The position numbers were made by a program, and so were the translations under genes. Of a DNA stretch of 64,000 bases, positions 38,862 to 51,388 are shown one piece after another. The notes beneath the pieces are model-generated. The model was not told where the DNA came from and ran no database searches. It was given only the letters and a program-made list of their open reading frames with translations. The number at the start of each line of letters is the position of its first letter. The stretch's first letter is position 1. This stretch comes from Brugia malayi (lineage: Eukaryota; Nematoda; Chromadorea; Rhabditida; Onchocercidae), in the NCBI RefSeq assembly GCF_000002995.4, contig NW_025062478.1, forward strand, positions 3,944,001 to 4,008,000, in the 5' to 3' direction.

Positions 38862-41800
38862 ATGGAAGAAAAAATTTCTGATATAGAAGTTACGTCGTAA
38901 GCTTAGTAATAAGCGTTAATTAGTGGAGGCCCTATACTTGCACACGTACACGTCGAAAATATCATTTTAAAGGAAACACGGACCTATAATTATGCAAATA
39001 GTAGGAGAAATTGTATGGAAAAAATATATGCAACAAATAAATTAATATAATGTGCATAATTTCCTGAATTATTGAAACTTTTTTTTTTTGCATTAAATTA
39101 AATTATATAATATTTAATTCGAAAATAATTTAATTATTGCAATTCAGAAAAACGATAATATATATGTGGAAGCATTAGGCCAAAAAATACCAACCAATTA
39201 TTGTCAATATTTTCAAGGAATTATTAAAGGAAAAAAGGGTGCAAATGTTCGCATTTCACTGAGAAATTTCAAATTTTGTATAAATGAATTTTATTCAAAA
39301 AGAAAAAAAAAAGAGGGAAAGTAATTTATGAGAACATATCATTTCAGATGTTAAGAATTAAATTATCGATCAACGAAAAGAAAAAAAGAAAAAATTATGA
39401 TTTTTTTTTTTTGAAAATTCATAATAGCATAGAAAAAATTAATTAATGATTAACTCACATCCTAATAGAAAGATATTAACACAATAAATATCCATTTCAA
39501 CAGATCAAATAGTGATAAATAAAGATAAAATAGATCAGAATGATGATAAGAAAGTTGAAATACTAAAGCAACGATAATAAAGGCAATAAATTTAAATAGA
39601 TTGGAATAATGATAACGAAAGCAATGATTATAACAAAAGTTGAGCGTGGATCAGTAGCGGAACAATTGCTGCAATTTGGTGATATAATTACAAATATTGA
39701 TGATAAGAAAATTGAATCACGAAAAGAATTTGAAGAATTAATAGCAGAAATGAGCAAAAATGATTGCAATGTTTGTTTTTCTTCTCCATTAATGATAAGA
39801 TTACCATGATAAATAACATAAACTTTATTTGATTGTCTTATCAGCAATGATAAAGTTATCACAATCATGAAATGTAACTTTATATTGATAGTTATGTTGC
39901 TTATCTTACCTTTCTTTTATTCAGTGATAACAAAATTACTATAACTGTGAGATGTAACTTTATATCAATAGTTATTTTAATATAAATTTTTTTTCTCGAA
40001 AAAAGTAAAAACAAAACTTGAATCGAATCATTTACAATTATATTTTAATACAGAACAGAAAAACTTCTACTTGTAGTTTTTCAATACTAAATCCTTTCAA
40101 ATATATATATATATGCATATTTACTTATTTATTTATTTATTGTTTATAAATAATATTTGTAATATTAAATTTCTAAGCAATTTATGCATTTTTTTTTTAA
40201 ATCCAATCAATTGTAATTAATAATTATTAATAAATAATATAATATAGTTTAAAATTAATGGAATTCGATTGAAAACAAAACTGGAAATGGAAGAGAGTCG
40301 TTTTCCGAAAGGTTATGAGCAAAATATGAATTATAAGTATCACATTGCTGTTTTATATTTCATTCAAAATTGCAAACTTGCGCTTTCTATTAAATCATAT
40401 AACAATAAGGTTATACTTTCATTAATTTTGTTTTTGGAATTTTTTTTCAAATTTTCAATTTATACTGGACATTATAAATTATTTTAAAAAAAGTTAAAAA
40501 TTAGCAAATTAAAATTTGGCAAAATAATAAAAGATTTTTAAAATAAAGTGTTATGCAAACATTTTTTGCATTGATATTTGATTTAAGCATTTTATTAATT
40601 AACATTTCTTTTTTTTTTTTTTTAATTTTGCAAAATCAAATTTTTTTGCACTTAATTTTTTTAATTCAAATTCGAACAGTAATTTTTTGTGTTTTTTGAC
40701 TTTAGCATTTGTTCACATTTTTTAAGTGAATAAGAAAATTTAAAAATAAAAAAAAATTTTTTTAAAAAAAAAAGAAAAACGATTTTATTTTTGTAGCAAA
40801 GATTTTTTGAAAAAAATTTTTATAAAATTTTGAATACTGATTTGAAAAAAATGCATATTACAGTAAAATTAAATAATGAAAAACAGTAATTTGCTATTAA
40901 GTAATTCTTTTAAGCAAGAGATTGTAATTAAGAAATTAATTAAATTTTTAAATTAGGAATGAAATAAAATTATTTAAGGTTTACGTGACACGTGTGATTG
41001 AGCATACATTAGCAGGAATGAGTTTAGCAAAAGGTGATGCAATCTTAGACGTTGATTCGGTTCCGGTTACTACAGTTTCTGATACATCCAATATTATTTG
41101 CGCTAATTTACGGAAAAACGGTTATGTAATAATTCACTTTTTATTTTGTCTCTTTTAATTTATTTATGTTCATTTATCTTTTTTTTTAACAAAATATAAT
41201 TAAAAGTTAATTCAAATTCTAAACTGAAATTTATTTAAAATTTAATTTATAAAATAATTCTATGATAATACTTTATTTCACAAATTATCGAATAGTGGTG
41301 AAAAGGTAATTCAAATTTTATATATATAACATAATCTTATGCCTCTGATAACGACTAGCAAATTATTTATTCTTAGTTTTTTTTTTTTTTTTTTTTTTTT
41401 TTTAATGAGGAAAAAATAATTTAAGGTTTTTGCTATCATACACAATGCATTTTTCAACATAATATTAAGTTGTTTATGCATTTTACGGTTAATAGCAAAT
41501 CATTTGTTTATCGGAAAAGTTTTATTTCTTTTTTTATATAAAAGAATTTTTAGTGAAAAAAGTTTTAAAAATGTTTTCTTCCTAATCTTTTTATATGCAA
41601 ACAAACTTTTATTGAATTCTGTTATTGGGAGAATTGAATAATATACTTTGGTAAAGTTCCGTTTTACAATTGAAATTTCTAACATTTCAGACTTTTTTAT
41701 TTTTCTATTTTTTACTCAACTAAAGAATGACTCATAGTTTAGTTTACAATTATTAATTACTCAAAATAAAAATTAATTTAGCATTTTTCTTATTATTACA

Positions 41801-43370
41801 TAATTCATACAAAGATTTAGTGCAAAAAAAAAAATTTCTTTTATTCATTATCGAAAAAAAAAAGATTTATGAATAATATCGAACAAATAATGTTACTTTT
41901 TTCATGTATATTACATTTTAGATCGTTGTGAACAAAAATTAAAAGTTAAAAGCCGTGAACATTTGACAATGAAATAGAATTTACAAAATATCAAAGACAA
42001 AAAGATTTAAATTTGTTTAAATTTTCCATTTCAGTTCCTTAATATTATTTTATTTCAACAAAACAAAAAAAAAAAAAAAGATAATTAAACTTTCCAATGT
42101 TAAATACAAAAATAATGCAAGTCAAATATTAATTTATATGTAATATAGTAATATGCATAAAGATAAGTGATAAGTATTTTATATAATTAATGTAATCAAT
42201 TATCAGTTTGTTGGAAGTACGCAACATAAAAAATAATATTTCTTTTTTATTTGTTCATTTAACGACTAAAAAATAATTTAAATTCGAGCAGTTTTTATTC
42301 AATGTCTGGTTTATAGAAGTTTTTGCATCAGTTATTAAATTTTAAACTTGAATAATGATATAATTAATAAAGAATGAAAAATAATTTAAAAAATTTTTCA
42401 GTTTTTCAGAAAAACAAAAAATAAAAGAAAATAAATATGAAAAAAAGAAAAAATGAGACAAACTTTATACACAACTAATTCAAGCACAACTTTTCTTTTA
42501 TAATCAAATTTAGGCAACTTTAGTAATTGAACAGCCAAATGATCCATTAGCAACAGCACATGTTCGTCTAGCGCTAATGACCGAAAAATCGATGGAAATA
42601 GATCTACCACTTGCGCCTGATGTAATCGATATCTGTCAACAAGAATATAAACGCATGAAACGAGATCCTGATTTAAAACCAAATCAAAATATTTTAAAAA
42701 CTCAGGGGCAAGCTTTTTGCAAACATTTAAATATCATTCAAGAAATATAAATATTAATTATTATTAGGAATGGTTTATATTTAAAATAAAAATTCAAGTT
42801 CAAATTCATCTGTTTTTAGAATGACTAATAACTAATTTCAGTATTAATAAATAAAATGCAAGAATTCAATATATTCATTTCCATTCCATTCTAGTCTTTC
42901 TTCTTAAATTTTTTTCTAAAAAAAAGAAAAATTCATACAATGATGATATAAAAACAATTTATTCTTAAGGAATAATCAGAAAAAAATTCTTACAGAATGT
43001 CAAAATACTTTTAAAAATTCTAAATGAATAAATTAAAAATTAATATTGCTGCTATATAATTCATGTAAGACAAATTGTTTTTTAATAATAATTAAAAGAA
43101 ATACATTGCTCACTTACTTTCATAATGTAAAATTTTTTAAAATTAAAAATCTTTCCACCGTTAACATCAAATTTAAATTATAAAATGAAAAAAAAAAATT
43201 CTTTTTCTAGTGATAAACCACGTCCAATTCATTCACGAATTCAAGTAAATGAGAAAACGGAAGATGTGCCGATTGCATGTGATGATAATCCGGCATTACT
43301 GATGAAAGTGCCAATAAAGTATACATCCGACAAACAGCAATATTTTTCGTTGTCTGATAGCAATAAATAG
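38862..43370 (+). CDS. Protein with two PDZ domains and a conserved C-terminal tail
   Basis: Well-supported exons: 39148-(39246 or further), 39600-39770, 40248-40409, 40979-41125, 42514-42707 and 43211-43370 (TAG), roughly 320 residues. PDZ1 spans IGIMITKAMIITKVERGSVA, then LLQFGDIITNIDDKKIESR, ending in FKINGIRL. PDZ2 begins LALSIKSYNNKVYVTRV and continues KGDAILDVDSVPVTTVSD to ATLVIEQP. A helical tail (DVIDICQQEYKRMKRDP) follows. The layout resembles nematode two-PDZ proteins such as the C. elegans sperm SMZ group, but that link is from memory. The exon 42514-42707 ends at a GC donor (GG|GCAAGC) whose 2-nt overhang exactly fits the next exon. The start is uncertain: ATG at 38862 followed by EEKISDIE joins in phase only through a weak donor (GTTACG). 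The donor of the 39148 exon is also unresolved. Confidence 0.82.
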
Positions 43371-44866
43371 AAATTAATAATGCATAAATTTACAAATCAA
43401 TTAAATAATTAATGAAAAAAGTAAATAAAACATAAGTAAAAAATAAATAAATAAATGAATTAGTCAAATAAAAATAAATAAAAGAAACAAATGAATAATA
43501 TAAATAATAATAATAAAATAATGATGAAGCATGATCAATAATCGTAAACTTTTAATTCACTTTTGAACCGATAATCTTTAGTCACAACTTTTTTGTTACT
43601 TTTTAACTAATAAATATTTACATTTACTATCTTAATTTAAGAAGCATTTTGTAATACTTTGAAAGGAAATGTCACTTTATCAGTGTTGTTGTGTCAAATT
43701 AATCATATTATTTTTTCTGAAACTATGAATTTGAAATGAGTGATATGCTGACAGCAACTATATAAGTAAAACGGTACAGATCAATGACTTGACATTGACA
43801 TCATTTCTTGACTTGATGACTTGACATCATTTCGGAATTATCATCTCAACTCAAGACTTCAGCTTTTGTCATCAGCCAATTCTGAGATGATTACTTCATA
43901 CCCTAAGAAAGCTATCCCAACATTTTCTCTCATGTCGTTGCAGAAAAATGCCTATTAGTATTTTGCAAACTATACGAATGCATTATAAAATAAAACTTAG
44001 TGTCTAAATATATGCTTACTTTCGAGAAAAATAGCAACCGATATTATCGAAAAAAGCATTCAAAAACAATTTTTTGCCAATGTGTACAATGTTTTAACAA
44101 AAATTTCTGATACCTTAATCTGAAAATGAAGTGAAATTTAACGAGATACATTTATTAAATGAAGCAATTTATATTCAGTCAACCCATAAGACATTAAAAT
44201 GAATTTGTCAGGGAAAGTGATGACAGTAATGATAATAACAATAATAAAAAGAGCGATAATAATAATAGCAATGCCATTAGTGCATTCTTTCAAAGAGAAA
44301 TATACAAAACAAAAAAGCCAGGTACAGATGGAAAAGCAATCAAAGGCACAGAAAGCAGATGAACAAAAAACAATGTACTTACTATTTATCTATGGGCATA
44401 CTAAACACATTATATCACATCACCGATTGAATGATAAGACATAAAATTCAAATAAATCGGTTTAATTTACAATCGATGATATCATTAGCACGAAGACATT
44501 TCGAGAAAATCATCATGTTCTCTTCGTCTAAAGTACTGTAATATATCAGAAATATGTATTTTGAAAAGCTTTCGCTTTAATGTGGCATATTCTAATAAAA
44601 CCATATATTCACAAATCTTACTTGTCCAAATTTAATAAAGCATAATCTAAAACAACAAAAAATGTATCCTGTGAATTTAGTTCAGGTGAATTAAGAAAAA
44701 AAATTATATCCTAATTGAATGCACTTGAAAAAACTTTGAAAATCCGAATTTTAAAATTACGTCAAATAATTAATTACATTTGAATCTTATAGCAATTTTT
44801 TTGCCCATAATTACATACATCTTAAACAAATCAAACAATTTCTTCCATTCTCTACTAGCATTGCTG
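43371..44866. other. Intergenic region between convergent PDZ and TFIIA genes
   Basis: About 1.5 kb holding the 3' ends of the PDZ gene (+) and TFIIA-L (-). It contains AATAAA-rich simple sequence (about 43440-43520) and short direct repeats of GACTTGACAT(C/T) (43786-43830). An 81-codon open frame at 44199-44444 has no recognisable features. Confidence 0.5.
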
Positions 44867-47800
44867 CTACCATTCGGCCTCACCCGAACAGCGCTGGAAG
44901 CAATGATCCTTACCACGTATGTGCATTATGCCGTCTTTCAACGTGAACTTCCACTTACTGCGAGCACGATGTACCTACAAAACCAATAATGACTTATATA
45001 ATTAATAATGGCTCCTCTCAACACAAGTCTCCTTGTTTTGATTTTAAAAAAAAAAAAAAACTAATATTAAAAGCTCAGTAGTCTAAAATGAAAAACGTGT
45101 TCACCGGACGAAATCAAACTATGAACGACAATAAATAATAAAAGATAATAAAAAAGGATTACTTTTTCGAACTGACACATGACGAGATTCTCTGCTTCGA
45201 AAAGCCTCTCCACATCTTCATCGTCACTTTGATCATCACCAGAATTTAGGGGATCTTCTTCAGTTACCTGAAGTCATTGAGATTTCAATTATAAATCAGT
45301 AACCTTTATCGTACTGTAAAGAAACACTACTGAAGTAAATATTCAGTAAAGATATCAAATATATTTGAATAGTTGGAAGAAGCTAATTAAGAAACTAATT
45401 AAGTTAAAAAAGCCATTTCCGCTTCTAGTTGAGATTTTTTAGATGTCTATCCTATGAGAAAAATGCTTTAGCGTGAGCAAATACATTTCACTCCAATAGT
45501 GTGCAAAATTAACCGTTAACTGTGCATTTCAGGTCATGCAATTACTAGTAAAGCTTTTTTGACACCAAAAATGAAACTGTTTATTTTTTAATAATATAAA
45601 ATGACTCATTAAATGATTCGATACCTGATCTTCGTCGTCAACTGCATTTCCTTCTTCACTTATGCGGTCAGCAATTGTCCTCAGCGGATCGTCATCATCC
45701 TCTTCATCCATTTCTTCTTCTGATGATGAATCACTCACTCGACTTGCTCCATCTAATTGTGCTAGCTTTTTCAATGTGCCTAGAACACAACAACAAAAAT
45801 TAAATTTTGCTACTGCACTTTCACTAACCCGTATATCAAGATAACAAGTGGTTGATTTCGCTGATCAACAACTGAGTAAAGCGTTTTAACCAAACATCAA
45901 AAATACCGCATTTTCTTATTTTTTTTTTTTATTTTCAGATGTATTTCAGATGTGAAAGCAAGAAAAAAATTGCTAGCATACAATAATCATTTCAGATACC
46001 ATAGCAGTTCCAAATTTTGCAGTTCTGTTTAAACTAATATGAATTCCACTGGCAAGCGGATCTACATTGACGTGATTCAAAAGGTACTGTATAATCAGCT
46101 GTTATCTTTATCCTTACATTTTTTGTCGGTTTTTCGCTCTGTGTATTTGCAATTTGTGCGAGATGAACCTGCTCCTGATGTATTAACAGCCAAACTTGTT
46201 GCTCCATCAAGCATTTGTATCGTGTCTTCCAGTTTTGGATTAGATTGTCCAGATTGAAGTAACTGTCTGTTTGCGGGTTGATAGACGACAGCGTTATTCA
46301 GGGTCACCGGAATTTGTGAACCAGCATTTAAAATCATAACGCTGCTGCCCGTCGGAAGATTTGCTGTCCCACTTCCTGTAAAAAAATGAGAACCAATCAG
46401 TGCATGGTACAATTTCATATTTGACAATTCTCGATGCCAGGTTTAGCTAAGGAGATAAACAACAACTCTGGATTTGACAACTATTCGGAGATTACAAATT
46501 TTCATGACCTCACACAATAAGATAATTAACAATAAGGTTCAACTCAAAATCTCACCATGCATCAAAAACTGCTGCCCCCCTTGTTGAATGATTCGTGCTT
46601 GACCTTGTCCAGCAGGAAATGTAATCATTCCAGGAGTCACTGTAGTTATCTGCGATGTATTCTGACTCACCGATTGTCGCTGAAATCACAATTTTATTAA
46701 ATTTAGATCCAAAATTAATGAATGTATTTACATTGAACACATAGTATAATTCCTTGTCATACAAAAATGCAATTGCCATAGCCAATTTGTTAGCAATTCA
46801 TTCCTTGAATGTTTTACTTCGCTTAATGAAAAAAAAAAAAAAAAAAAAATGAAACAGAAGTAAACAAGGATAAACGATATTAAGCACTGCTGAAAACCAT
46901 AAATTAGACTATTCATAATATAAATAAGTCTTCGCTTACATTTTGCTTAACAGAAAGGACGAAACAAAATGAAACAAAGGCAAAAGGTATTAAGCATCTT
47001 TCAAAGTCATTATATAGACAAGCCACAATATAAATAAATCGTTAAGTCAATTTCGTCAGTTTCACTAAACACATACAAAAAATAAGCATATAAAAATAGG
47101 AAAAATATTATGCCTTTTATCACTTAAAAAAAAAAAAAAAAAAACTAATTATATGCCAGCCAAACTCGGCATGCAAATGCAAGTGATTTAGAATGAAAAA
47201 TTACCTGTATTACAACAGTATTTGGATCACTGTTGATCGGAATATTGGCAGCGCTAATGTACTGTACCTGATGTACAGGCCTTTGTATGCTTGATGTACC
47301 ACTTGCCTGCATAACCAATGCCGGCTGTGTAACTTGTGACGACGATGATGACGACGACCGTGTTGACTGTTGAACCAATATATGCTTTAAAGTACAGTAA
47401 CTAAATTAGAGATGAAAATTTCTAACAGTGCTTAAAATATATACACTACAGTGCAGATAACCTTCGAGATGCAAAATAGAATCCAGAAATATTGGAAAGT
47501 AAATAAAGAAAGAATAGATGTTTAGTATCTCTTCTTCATTCCAGAAAGAAGTTACAAACTGAAGGTCTTGAAACGAAAAAATCATGCAATATCAAAATAA
47601 ATGGATTAAATATGTCTGTTTGATAATAATTAACTTTCATCGTCACGAATTAATAATTCTAACCTTCATGAATCACATAATCATTAGCAATTAAGTCTTG
47701 AATCAAAAAAATGAATAAGATTAAATCCTATTTTAATAAACAGAGCAGGATGATTTAATTTAAGAAGTTTCTTTTTAGAGAAAACTAAAATTAACTATTC

Positions 47801-49141
47801 AAATATTGCAGTACATTTCACATTCTCAAAATGGTTTGAGTTCACAGATCAATAAAACCACCGTGATAATGTAGATTGCAAGTGACAAGTCTTTCTTTTC
47901 CACACAGTTTCCCAGTGTTCAAGTCTCCAAAGAAAAAATCCTTGAATACAGCTCATTGGCACATATCCATCTGCCCATACCCTTTAGGGTACAACAATGA
48001 AATGCATTTATCTTCAAAGCACCCAATTTCCCACTATGCAGCAAACAGTTTTATGATAAATACTAATGATGTAACTTTTTCTTCTTTGTATTTCACTTTT
48101 ATCTTTTTCTTCCTTCTTTGAATTTCTGCTTTCCTTTCTCTGTTCTGAAAATCGAACCAATTATATAAAAAAGATATCCACCTGCCCATTCTGTGCAATG
48201 CGAACAGTACTGCCTGGAGGTATAGTTGTGCTTGTCATAATTGGCTGCTTCATCTGTCGTAATGGAGGTGGTGGCACATGTCGTGGACCATCCCAATCAA
48301 CACTATTGCTTGCGATTAACTTTTCTTCCCAATCCTGAAAAAAGTGACCAAGTTAAACCCTGTGCAACAGCAATTCAATGCCAACTGAAAACTGAATGAT
48401 TTTTAAAACTTGCAGTGGAAAGCAAAGATAATGACAGTGAAAATAATGATTAAAGAAAATAACTATTAAATAAAAAAGGACACTATAACGAAAGCGCGAC
48501 AATTCTATACAAAAATGTCAAGCATTGCAATTCTTGTAAAAACATGAAATGATGACGTACCTTTTTGAGCTGCTGTAAAACATCAATATCGACATTTTCA
48601 TCCAAAAACGCTTCCTTCACTTGTCCGATAACATCATTTATTACACCTTTGTATACATCTGCCTAAAAAGCTTTTCATTCCTTATTCCATAATCTTTGAA
48701 CTATGAAAATCAATTATTATGTAAATACATCAGAGGCATCTGTTAAACCCAAAATTTTCACGGAAAACATTGCAATCTAAGAAATTTACATTCGTAAATA
48801 GCTTCAGAAAAATATCCTTAATACTAAGTACTCGGAAAATTTTACATTGAGTTTCATAAATGATTTATAACAGAATATCATGCTGAGGTAAGTAATGTCA
48901 GCACGTACGTTTCTGCATCAGAGGTAAATTTATAAAGGGTAATTGGAGTAATGTCGACCAAAAGTACTTATAGAAAAACATGAACAACAAATTAATGAAT
49001 TAATTAAAATATAAACTAATTAACAAATTAATATTTTGTAAAGGACGAATTTATGAAATAGTTTAAATTTAATTATTCCATTAAATCCCAAAAAAAAAAG
49101 GAACTTACAATGGTGTGACCTGCTTGCTGTTGTTGTGACAT
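44867..49141 (-). CDS. GTF2A1: Transcription initiation factor IIA large subunit (TFIIA alpha/beta)
   Basis: Nine exons on the minus strand, in transcript order: 49141-49109, 48662-48561, 48334-48182, 47384-47205 (or from 47366), 46679-46556, 46375-46169, 45779-45625, 45267-45163 and 44974-44867, giving 388 (or 382) residues with all phases matching. The N-terminal alpha domain reads ADVYKGVINDVIGQVKEAFL, then QQLKKDWEEKL, for the four-helix bundle with the small subunit. A Ser/Gln/Thr-rich linker follows. Then come QLDG (residues about 274-277), an acidic stretch (SSSEEEMDEEDDDDP) and the beta domain ending KWKFTLKDGIMHIRGKDHCF...GEAEW, which binds TBP and DNA. Length and layout match metazoan TFIIA-L (about 376 in human). 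It acts in the nucleus, stabilising TBP on promoters. Start ATG at 49141 gives MSQQQQAG. Identification is certain. Confidence 0.97.
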
Positions 49142-49439
49142 CGTTCAAATAATAATAGGCGGAGAAATTGCTGCTACCGTACGATATATATGATACTAGA
49201 ATTATATGAATTCGAAATAAAAATAAAAACAAGAAAAAAAAATTGAACTGACGAAAAAAAAGAAAAAAACTGACTGATTATAACTATTACATTATAAGTG
49301 CACTGTTTGTCATATTGATTAATCGATAGGTAAATTTCATCAGTTAATGTTGTTTTCTGCTTTTGCATACGTCAATTATTTATGATCAAACTATTTTGCG
49401 TGATATGTGCACAAACGTAAGTTAATTGAACTAACGTAA

Positions 49440-49560
49440 ACGTAAACTCCAATGGACCACACCTGACAAATAACAACCAACCGCACCACACTTATTCAGC
49501 ACTTCACCAACCGAAATTAACTAAAAGCGGCCTCTGTGGTCGGGCCTTTATACAAACAAT
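49440..49560 (-). promoter_or_regulatory. Likely TFIIA-L promoter region (GC-richer island)
   Basis: About 120 bp upstream of the TFIIA-L start codon with clearly more G+C than the surroundings. It includes CCAAT read forward (TCCAATGG about 49448 on +, so reverse orientation for this gene), repeated ACCACAC/ACCAACC motifs, and GGCCTCTGTGGTCGGGCC. A promoter is inferred from position and composition only. Confidence 0.4.
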
Positions 49561-49599
49561 GATCCCAAAGCATTTTTGTTATTCGTTTACTTCTTTTTT

Positions 49600-49741
49600 T
49601 AATTTCTAATAGACAATATTGGCATGTAGTTTCTTAGATTTTAAAGGTCTCTATAAAATGTATTCATTAATTAAATGAAACTAATTAGTAGTTTCTACAG
49701 TTTTGTTTTTTAATTTGCAATATTCAACTACTGGAATTTCA

Positions 49742-49774
<33 letters not shown>

Positions 49775-50260
49775 GACTTTTATAAAGTGTACTCATTGAT
49801 TAAATGAACCAATTAGTGGTCCTTACAGTTTTGGTTTTTCTAATTTGCAATGCAAAGACTTCGATGAAGTGTACTCATTAATTAAATCAACTAATTAATG
49901 GTTTTTATAGCTTGTTTTTTTTTTTTTTTTTTCAATTCGTAATAGGTAATTACTGAATGTAATTTTTTAAATTTCAAAAGCTTTTATAAAACATATTAAT
50001 TAATTAAGTTAACTAGCTGGTGTTCTTTTTTGGTTTCTCTTTTTCTAACAGAAATACATTTTTTTAATTTTATAAATTTTTGCCATCATATATATAAAAT
50101 CCATCATATATAATATTAATCAGTTACACAGACTAAATTAATTTTTGTTTTTTTCCATTCAAAAATTCGTAACACTGCAATAGAATTTTCTTTTGGTTTC
50201 AAAAGTTTTCATAAAAATTTACAAATTAATTAGATGGAGTAGCTAATAATTAATGCTCAA
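49600..50260. repeat. Decayed tandem repeats of about 110 bp
   Basis: The core TTTATAAAGTGTACTCATT(A/G)ATTAAATGAACTAATTAGTGGTT-CTTACAGTTTTG recurs in at least four forms starting about 49648, 49770, 49862 and 49985, with a weaker one about 50200. Copies are separated by poly-T runs. Confidence 0.65.
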
Positions 50261-51369
50261 AATTATAATTAAAATATGAAATGTATTATCATTTTAACTC
50301 GATCAGTGTTGCATGAATTTGTCTTAATTAACAATATTTATCAGCGACTGAAAATTTCTTTAAGAAATTTTTTAAATTTCTTCCAAAAAAAGAAGTTCAT
50401 TTGAATATTTTCAAACTAACAGTAAGACGTGATATTCTGATAAAAGTTTCTTAATTTGATAATTATTATCATTTAAGTGAAATAAAATATATAAAAAGTT
50501 TCATTGCGAAAAATAAAAAATTTTCATTTTTTTTTTTTTTTTTGAATAAAAAGAAATTTAGAAAATCAAAATTTTTTGCCTGAAATTAATGGAAAAAGAT
50601 TGAAATAATAAATATAAGCCATTAATAGACCAAAAAAATTTGAATCTTTTTGAAATTTAAAAAAAGGCGAAAAAATAATAAATTGAGAAATAAAAAAGCA
50701 ATATTTTTCGCCTTTTCTTTACTTAACTGTAACTTCCACTCTATCAAGCTTAGCTGAATCCATTTTATATTTTCTAGGCCATTAATTCAGTTGGACCTAT
50801 TTCTTCTGGCTCCATCTCATCTAGGCTGCTTTAATTTCATTTATTGCCAAGTTGCTGATTTCATTTTAGGCCCAGTTATTAATCTCATACTTGCTGGACT
50901 ATTAATTTTATCTCATTGAGGCTAATTGTATATCGATTTATATCAAAGGTAGCTATTTTTTATACTTATAAATTTATTTTTCCATGCAATAATTGTATGC
51001 TTAGCGAATTACAAATCATTTTTAGTTTTCAAAAAGAAAAAGAAAAGAAAAAGAAAAAGTAATTCTATTGATTTTTCCACACTTTAATTAATTAATTTGA
51101 AAAATTCTCATTTAGTAAAGAAGTATTTGTCATTTTTGCTTATGCAATGATTTTATCTTTCGTAGTAAAAAATTTTTGTTATTTTTGCTAAACAATACAG
51201 AGAAAGAAAAAATGAAAATTTTCATTTCTAAGTTCCTTTTTTTTTTCTTTGCCTTTATTAAAGTAATAATTCAGTTTTGATTGAAAAAGAAAATAAGCAG
51301 AAGGAAAAAGACGGAGGAAAAAGAAGAAGAATTCTTGTTTTATATTTCATAAATGTATTGAAACTATAA

Positions 51370-51388
51370 AACCGGATTTAAAATCCGG
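51370..51388. repeat. 19-bp palindrome ACCGGATTT-A-AAATCCGGT
   Basis: Perfect 9-bp arms around a single central A. This is a stronger symmetry and higher G+C than expected in this background. It could be a protein-binding palindrome; no factor is recognised. Confidence 0.7.

Noticed and set aside
42398..42682. 94-codon minus-strand open frame
   Set aside because: Antisense shadow of the PDZ gene exon 42514-42707.
44199..44444. 81-codon open frame with a hydrophobic start between the PDZ and TFIIA genes
   Set aside because: The hydrophobic part comes from ATAATAATA-type repeats; no homology, and it lies in the probable 3' regions of convergent genes. Not excluded, but unsupported.
46552..46785. 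77-codon minus-strand open frame
   Set aside because: Wrong frame over TFIIA-L exon 5, where the in-phase reading is RQSVSQNTSQITTVTPG.
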